Assembly (NCBI RefSeq): GCF_023074185.1
Contig: NZ_JADPKY010000053.1
Span: forward strand, 1 to 64,000
DNA from: Bradyrhizobium sp. 132
GTDB lineage: Bacteria; Pseudomonadota; Alphaproteobacteria; Rhizobiales; Xanthobacteraceae
Length of the DNA: 64,000 nt
Direction of reading: 5' to 3'
Shown: in pieces, positions 38,077-47,000 of the stretch
How the letters are laid out: the number at the start of each line of letters is the position of its first letter
How positions within the stretch are numbered: position 1 is the stretch's first letter
The notes under the pieces: model-generated
What the model was told of the DNA's origin: nothing
The model's database searches: none
The model's input: the letters and a program-made list of their open reading frames with translations, nothing else
Translations under genes and position numbers: made by a program

Positions 38077-41000
38077 ATGACGAAGATTTTTTTTCACGGA
38101 GACGGCAATAGTCCGGTATCTGCGTGGCTTGAAGCCGCACAGGATCAACCGCCGTTCAACGTCACCACGTTCAAGCTCAAGTTTTCCGGCGAAACCGGAG
38201 CGCTGGTGCTCGGTTCGCCGTTCTTGATCGACGCGATGCTTGTCCGCGACGCCGGTGGCTCCGACAAGCGCCTTGTCAACTGGAAAGAGGCGGTCGAGCA
38301 GGCGAGCGGCGAAGCGAAGCGCCTCGCGGCCATTGCGCTCAACGAACTGCACGACCGGCTGCGCAGCCTTCAGCTGAAGACGGACGGAACCGCGCAGGAT
38401 GGCGTCGTTGCGGACTTTCTCGGCATCACCGGCGTTGCCGATGTCGCTACCAGCTTCGACCTGGAGCTGAATCCGGCCGGACTGCTCGGAGACACAAATT
38501 CCAATGAACCGGTCTTTCGCGCGCGCGCGACGGCGGTATTTTCGGCAGGACTCGACTCGCCCTTCGCCGTTGCCGGACTGGATGCGGCGGTGCACATCGA
38601 GGTGCAGCTGACGCGCAGCAACGTGCTCGAGGCCCTGCCACGCATCGAAGTGCCGGCGCTGCCGCACCTCGGCTTGCACTTCCCTCATATCCCACTGCCG
38701 AAATGGTCGCTGCACGCGCTGAAGATCCCCTTTCCGGATCTGCCTTTGCTTCGCCTTCCGCCGCTCCCCCACCTCGATATTGTCGTTGAATGGGACCCCA
38801 AGCCCAATCTGGATTTTTCGGTTGTTGGCAACAAACTGACGCAATCTTCGACGAAGTCGAAAGCGACGGTCAAATTTTCCGGCACTGAAATCCTAATAGC
38901 CGAGGATGTCGAGATCGCCGTCAACGGTAACAAGGTATCGATCACCGCGACAAACATCTCCACGGGCACGGCGGAGCAGACTCTTGCCAAGATCGACCTG
39001 CTAGACAAAGCGAACCCGTTCGTGGTCACGGCGTTCGGCGTGAAAGTGTCCGCCACAGCCTCCTTCTCGCAGATCGCAGGGCTGACGGTCGTGGTGACTA
39101 TCAAGGTCGAGCGGCTGGTCATTAGCGCAAGTACTGATTCGAATCTGGTGCTGGCCGTATCGCCGGAACTCGAACTGACTTTTGCCGGCGACAAGCTGAC
39201 ACCTAAACTGACCAAATTGGACTTGGTCGAACCCTATCCGATCAAGCTCGCCCTCTTTGCCGCGCATGTCATCGAGGACGGTGCGGAGCGCTTGATGTCG
39301 CTGATCCACAAGTTCGAGGTGCCCAAGCAGGATTTGCCGGGCACGCCGGACCTGCCTTCACTCGACGGCTTCCTCAAGGTGCTGCGGCGGGTAGGGGAGC
39401 TTGCAGCGTCGGCCGCTGCCTGGCTGGCGCAACAGGGGGCGGCCGGTGTCCGGGCCCTGGCCGGTCTCGCCGAGGCAGCGTTCAAGATGATTGCCGAGTT
39501 GGTCTCCACCCTGGCTGAGGCAATCGCGAAGGAAGCGCAGACGGTCGCCAAGTACATCGTCGTGGAAGTCCGCGTCGATCTCGGCCAATGGCGCATCGTC
39601 CAGATTGTGGTCACCCCCAGTGATCCCGGCGCCAGCCTGAAGTCTTTCACGCGCGAATTTCTCGGGTTCAAGCTCGATTTCCCCTACAACCTGTCCCCCG
39701 CACTCGTCTGCGATCTGGATAAGGGCTGGCTGGCGCTTGCACTGCAGCCTGAGAGCGCCGGCTCCAGCAAGGTGACGCTTTCGACCGATCTCTGGCTTGG
39801 GCACGAGAACGGGCCGGCCGAGCCGGTGTCGGGACAAACGAACGGCACGGCAGACGCGCCGCTCATGAAGCTTGACGTCACGCCGAAGGATCCCAAGGCG
39901 GCGGTAGCGCTGATTGTCGTCGACAACGGTCGGGTAAAATTTCTTCAGCAGTTGAAGACCGTGCCGGTCTCTGCGCAACTCCCGGGTCAAGGCCCCAATG
40001 GGGGCGTGGTCGTTCCCGTCGGTCACCTGTTGCTGGCGGCCCGCTGGGTTGAACTCACAAACCTCGACGCATCGGCATTCGATATCGATGCCAAAATCGA
40101 TCCCGATCGCATCCTCTCGCTGTTCCGCAAGCCGAAGGCGGACGCGACCCCCGGGGGGAATCTGTTGGATCAGTTCAGCCAGCACGTTCGGGTCAAGGCG
40201 AGCAACAAGCCTGTCATCAATCTGCCGACGATCCGGATCCCGATCGATGTCGAGGTCAAGATTTCCGACACGGCCGTCGATACCAAGCTGGACCTCGTCA
40301 TCGACGTTTACACGCTCGCGATGGCGATCAAGGGCGGCAAGTTCGAAATCAAGATCGACAAGAATGAAATCAATCTGCTCGGTCTGCACGGCACATTCCT
40401 CACGAAGGACGGCGGCGATCCACCCGTGGATTTCGCGCCGCTTTTCCTCGATTTCAGCGACGGCGATCCACGGCTGGGCCTGAGCGAGGCGGCGAAGATC
40501 AAGCTGTCTTATGACAAGCTTTCGACCAGCGGCAGCACGCTCGATTTCGAGGTCGATAGCTTCATCGTGTCGCGCGACGGCATCGACCTCAGCGCGCAGG
40601 TGCAGTCCAACCCGGTGACGCTGGCCGGCGTCGACATGCCGTTCCGCTTCGACAAGGGGCAGCTCGCGGTCAAGCGCAGCCAGATCCAGACCTTTGGTCT
40701 CGCAGGACACGGCAATCTGCCGCCGGCGCTGGTTGGCGAAGCCAAGGCGTCGATCGAGCTCAACTTCACCCAGGAGAACGGCGCGCTTGCACTCCAGGCC
40801 GCCAAGGCGGTGCTGGACAAGAGCGGCGATCCGCTGCGTTGCGAGGGTACGCAATTCACCATCACTGTCACCAAGCTCGGCCTGAAATACGTCCGGCAAG
40901 GGCAGTATCACTTCTACTTCACGCTGACCGGATCGGCGGAATTCCGGCCAAGCTCCAACGCGTTCGCCGATGGCCTTTTGAAGAACATCTCTGCGCTGCG

Positions 41001-44000
41001 CATTGTGCTGGACGAAGCGCCGCTTGCCTCCGATCCGCGAGTGTTGATGAACCACATCGAATTCCAGGTCACGGTGGAGCCGCCGAAGCGGTCGACCTTC
41101 TTCGACCTGTTCTCGTTCGAACTCCGCGGCGTCGGCTTCCACCCGGCGTCGCCGGCGTTCGGAGGCACGCCGGCATTCTCGATTTCCGGCCAGGTGAATT
41201 TCACCGACTTCGGGGACATTGTGACGCCCCGCTTCGATTTCCACAAACTCTGGGTGGCGCCGCCCGAGCGTGGCAAGGCCTTGCCTCGGGTGCGGTTCGA
41301 CGGGCTGGGAGTAGGCCTTTCGCTCGGCTCGATGGCGGAAGCATCGGGCACCGCGATCGCGGTCGACGGCAAGCTGCCGACGCTGTTCCAACCCGACGTC
41401 CTGCCGGCGGATGTGACGGCCAAGGGCTTTCTTGCCTCGGGATCGCTGCGGATATCAGGTTGGGCGTCGATGTCGGCCTCGATGGGATTCCTGCAACTCG
41501 AGAAGAAGGGCGTCGACGAGAAGCGGCCGGCGTTCTTCCTGTACGTTCAGCGCAACGACATGGCGGAGAAGATTCCGACGCCGATCGGAACCATCTATCT
41601 TCGCGAAGTCGGCTTCGGCTTCGGCTATCGCTACACGCTGGCGGGAATTGCCGCCGCCGAGCGCGCCGAGACGCCGAAAGAGCTTGTCAAGATTCTCGAC
41701 GAAATCTCGAAATATCAGGGCAGCCTTTACGACGTGAAGGCGTGGTGGCCGACCTACGACAACTCCGCGATCACGCTCGCCTTGCGCGGAATGTTCTCGT
41801 TCACCTCGGTGTCGACCACTTCCAAGTACAACGAACAGGGCGAAAAGAATCTGCCGAACCTGGCGTTGTTCGACATCGTGGTCGCGCTCAGGACGGATCT
41901 CACATTCCTGCTGAACCTTCGCATCTGGATCGCCTACAATTATGCCGACTGGCGCGACGGCCGGCGCAACAATTCGGCATGGACCAACAATCCAAGCCTG
42001 ACCGGCTACATGTATCTGTCGGTGCCGCGCCGCGAGTTTCTGGCCCGTGCGGTCTACAATCCCGGCGCCGAGATCGGCGACCACCCGATGCTGCCTGCCG
42101 AACTGAAGATGGCGATGAAGGCGGTGAAATGGTCGTCCACGCTCTATATCAGACCGGGCCTGTTCCACGCGGAATATGGCTGGCCGTATGAGCTGGGTTT
42201 CTCGGTCGGCAAGCCCAACGGCAATTTCTTCCTCTCGGTGGAGGGAGGAACCGTGCTGCGCATCGAGGACCTGTCGGTGCTGTACGGCCTGGCATTCCGC
42301 GCACGCGGCTTTGCGGCCTTCGCCTATGACACCGGCGGCGACTTCGGCGCGGCCATTACCGCGCGCGCAAATTTCGCGCTCGGCGCCAAGCTGATCGCCT
42401 ATCTGTCGGCCAATATTTCCGAGTCGATGTTCTACGGCGTCATCACGCTCGACCTGTCGCTGGAATTTTCGGTGCGGATGTGGCTGCGCACGAAATGGTT
42501 CAGCCTGTCCTGCGGCTTCTCGCGATCAATCACGATCCATATCGGCGTCGAGCTGCTGATCGAGCCGGGCGGCCTTGCCGCGCGGATCGAGGCATCGGTC
42601 TCGGTGGGCGCGTTTGGACGCAACCTTTCGCTTGGAATCGGCTTCTCGCTGGGCAGCAGCGGCCGGCTCGCCGAGGCGCGGGTCAGGGTGGAACGGTTCC
42701 TGGCGCTTGGTCTGGCGACCAGTTACCCCAATCCGGAGGCCGGCGCGCCGGTGTCACGGCCGGCGCCATTGCCCGAGCCGTCACGCGCCGACAATGCGCG
42801 CAAAGCCGAAACCCGGCTCGACGAGGGCGTCGACAGGCGCGAAGCGACGTCGAGCACGGAGAAGCCGGTCCCGGGCAGCGAAACGCTCGAGTTCGTCGGC
42901 GTCGAATTCGGTCCGGTGTCGTACTGGGCGCTGCTTGTTCCGATTCCTCGGTCCGATGGCGCCAGCCCCGAATCCTACGTGGTCCAGCTGATCCCGCGTG
43001 ACAATTGTCCCTTGGCCAAGGGCGAAGCGAGCGACCGCAGTCACTTTTATGCGGCCCCGATGGAGAAGGAGGACGAAGCCACCTATGTCTTGCAGGGAAT
43101 GGCCAAGAAGGATGCTCTGCTGAGAAACGGAATGAGGTGCGATGAGGTTGGCACCGCGCTTCACGTCTGGACCGACTGGGACGCGCCGTTTGGCCGTGAC
43201 GGCGACAGCGCCGGCTTCAGCGCCGAGGACAGCAAGAACGCCCGCCAGAATGCCAAGTTGAAGGAGATTTTCCAGCACTGCTGCTTCATGGTTGCGGGCA
43301 AGATAGGAGGAGTCGATTACGAGGCAACCGACATCAAGTCCGTGCAATGGGAAGACGATCCGGTCTTGCTGCCGGAAGACGCCGAGGCCGCCAATATCAT
43401 GATCGCGCAGGCGGCGCGCTCGCGCGCCGACTGCGGTCCACGATTCAAGCGCATGCAGCAAGTCGACGAGGCGCGCTCGTCGTTCATTGCCACGGTGGCC
43501 GAAGCAGCGGAGCAGATTGCGGCTCTGGTGACCTTCCGAGCCGGTATCGCTGAACTGAACAAGGACGCCGAAGACTATATCGCCTCAAAGCTTGAATTCG
43601 ATTTGAGGGCGCTTGGTCTCACTTTTGTCCTGCGCGGCGACCGTGTCGAAGAGCTCTTCGACACGAAGACAAAGTCCTCCGACTCTCCGATTACATCGGA
43701 AACTTTCACGATCAGGACCCGCATTCCACGTCAGCCGGGGCCGTCGATCGATCCGCCACCGCCCGGCGTCGTACTGTTCAATCCGCCCGACCGCATGTTC
43801 CGCATCATGTCGCCTGTGCTCGATCAGCCGGAGCTCGAGATCACGACCAAGGGCGTGCGCGCGACCTGGGATCTGGAGCCTGCCTGGAAAAAACCGTCCC
43901 CGCTCGAAAAATCGCTCTATAGCGATCCCGAATTCCACTTGAAGCACTACCGGGTGGAACGCCGAATCGAGGGGTTGGCGGATCATCCGTTGCTCAAGCA

Positions 44001-47000
44001 GCGGCCGGCGCCGCTGGAATTGACGATCAAGCCCTCGGATCACACGGCCATCGTCGTTCTGAAAGACAAAGACGGAAATCCCGATCGGGACGCCGACGGA
44101 AATCTGCAGCTGCGCAAGCGGCGCCTGCGTGAAGCAAAACCGCTGCAGTTCGTCGATGATTTCAAGGACATCGACCCTGGCTTGCGCGCGGCCTTGTTGC
44201 CGCCGGTCCTGCTGAATAACGGCGATGAGGCCAAACAGGCAGCGAAGTGGAAGGACGTGGTTGATCCGGACACGACACGCATTATCTATGCGATCGTTCC
44301 GGTCGATTGCGCGGGCACCCGCGGCCAGGTGGATACGCATGTCGTCGCGTTCGAACGGCGCAAGGAGATACCGAACAATCTCTTGAAGGCCATCGCGCGG
44401 TTCAGCTATCCGTCGATGCCTTCGGTTCTGAATACGCCTGTACTTTCCGGCACCTTCCTTGCACTCACCGTTGAGGAGGAGGAGACCCCCACGGAGGCGT
44501 CGAAGACGGACGAAAATTCAAAGCCCGAGCTTTCGCCCGCCCGGAATTATGTTTTTCGTGTCAGGACCGAGCGCACCGTCCCCGTCGGCGTGTTTGGGGC
44601 TGATGCGGTCTCCCAGGCGCGCAACGAGCCGCCGGTGCCGGATCGTCTGGAGCCGGGTGCGGATGAACTGGATGTCGTGCTGCAGACGGGTGCCGGGGCT
44701 GGCAAGAAGATCAGGGTCAACCGTATCGCGCGCCGCCTCAGGGCGCGAACGACACCGGGCCCGTTGCCCGAACCGGCAACGGAAACGATCGACTACAGAA
44801 TATCGGACGGCGACTGGAAGAAGCTGCTGGCAAGGCTCGAGGTCGTGGTGGACGATCCGGCCAACGTCGCTCGCCTGCAGGCGGCGCGGATATATCTGCG
44901 GTTCGACGGCACCGAGCCTCGCAGCCCGGCATGGGTGCCGGCGCAACTCCAGTTGATGATCGACGATCCCCAAGCCAAGCCTGAAGAAGAACCTCCGGTC
45001 AACGTCACGATCGAGCGGTTTGAGCATCCGGTCGACGTCAAATTCCGGCCGTTCAAGTCGAACTTCATCTTCCCCGCGAGCGGGCGGCTGCATTTGTACT
45101 ATCCTACGGCGGACGCCACGATCGACAGCTTTGTCGCTTCCAACGCCGATACCGTTCGGTTGCTGTGCGATGGCGATCAGCGCACGGCCGTCAAACTTGG
45201 CTGGACCGCGCGGCCAGACGAGATGACGGTTCAGGGAGATGAACAGGGCAGACTCAAGGCATCGGATCTGCACACGCTGATCGCAGGCTATGACCTGTTC
45301 TCGCTCGATGCGACCACGGTGCCGAAAAACGATGAAGGCGCAGATGCCTCCCTGCGGCTGGTCAAGCCGATCGGCCGGGTGCAGCGCCAGCCGGCGCTGG
45401 AGCGCGGCCAGGAGCCGTCCGAGACCGGCGACTTCGCGCGGGTCGAGGTGCTCTATCCCAGCGAAATGCAGCGCTTGACCGATCCGGCGCTTGATCGGCG
45501 CTTCGGCAAGCGGCGTACCAGCTGGTACTCGCCGGCAGAATCCTTCCTGGTCTGGCCGACGCGTCCGTTGCGGCGCTCGCTGCTGACCCTGCCGGAGGAG
45601 AACGACATTGCCGCGCTGTTTGCGCGGAGGCAGCCGCTCGCCATCCGCGTGGAATGGACGAAGGCGAAGCCGGGCGGACCGGAACTACCGACGTTGCCAA
45701 CCACGTTTGGATTCGCGTCCGAGACGCCTGGCACTGGTCCAGCGTCTCTGCACGACGGAAAGCTTTCCGCAGGTCTTCTCGGCGGAGACGACAATAAACC
45801 GCTTACGGTGGATCAGGCGCGGCGTCTGCTTCGCGGTCTGGTCCTGATGGAGAGCCCCGAAGTAAAGGCGAAGGACCAGGAAGCCTACGCGAACCCCGAT
45901 GGATTCTCGAATCGGGTGCTCAAGCTGACCTCGCTGTATAACGACCCGAATGACAATAGCGATCCGAGCACCGTTACCGTCAATGTCTCCCTGGCGACGC
46001 CTCAGCACCCGATCCTCGCCGACGTTCTCGACGTCGTCCAGTATCACTACGAGGGAATCGAGTATCGCGGCAAACAGCTGGTCTATCGCCGCTACGAGCC
46101 GGTGGTCGATCCCGCTCCCCAGCTCAATGCCGAGGAGATACTTGCGTTCCTCGACGAAACGGCGCCCGACCGCGATCCCGCGGGCTGGGGCATCCTGCGC
46201 ACGCTCGGACTCGCGACGGCATTCAGGCTCTACGACATTGAAACCGGTAACTTCCTGGAGTCGGGCGAGGCGCTGAAGCGTCTGAATGTCGCCCTGAAGC
46301 TGGTGTTGCCGCGGTACCAGGGCACGCAATTCGGCGCGCCGTTTGTCGACGTCATGTTCACGACCGACGGTCTTTCCGAGGTGGTATCGCATTTCGGCAC
46401 CGCACCGAGTGACGAAACCGCGGCAAAACAGCTTTGCCAGAACAAGGCACTGGCTCTGGTGCAGCTTGAACTGCGGCCGGCGGTGCAGCCGTTGCTCGGC
46501 CTCGACGGTCAGTTGAAGAAGCGTCGCGTTCGCTATGCAACGCTGAGGCTCGCAAAGGCGACCGAAACTGTTTCGATACAGCCTGCAAAGAGCGGTGACA
46601 GGATCGTCATCGAGTTGGAGCCTCTGGTGCCCACCGACGGCTCCAGCCAGCGGCGCGTCCTGATGGCGCAGGGCTGGAAGAACGAAAAGCAGTTTCCGAT
46701 TGAAGGCGAGCCGATCAGCAACAAGCTGACGCTGCGAACCGCCGGCATGAACCCCGACGATGCGCTGGCCTATGTCCGTCTCGTCGCGCTTGATGATGCC
46801 ACGGATTTGTCCGAACTTGGGGCGCTGACGCTGCCCAGCGACGTCAAGCTCGATCCGAGCGATACGCCGAAGGAAGACGACGGCACGCAGAAGGGCAGCA
46901 GTCCCTGGGGACGCTTTGCGAACCTGCCCGACAGCTGGCTTGCGGCGCTGATGTTCGGCGACAACATACAGATCGATCCCAAGATCGACCCGACGCTGCC

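Noticed and set aside
39358..41391. 677-codon minus-strand frame opposite the first giant
   Set aside because: Antisense shadow of a high-GC gene: strongly Arg/Glu/His-biased composition, no ribosome binding site, no domain.
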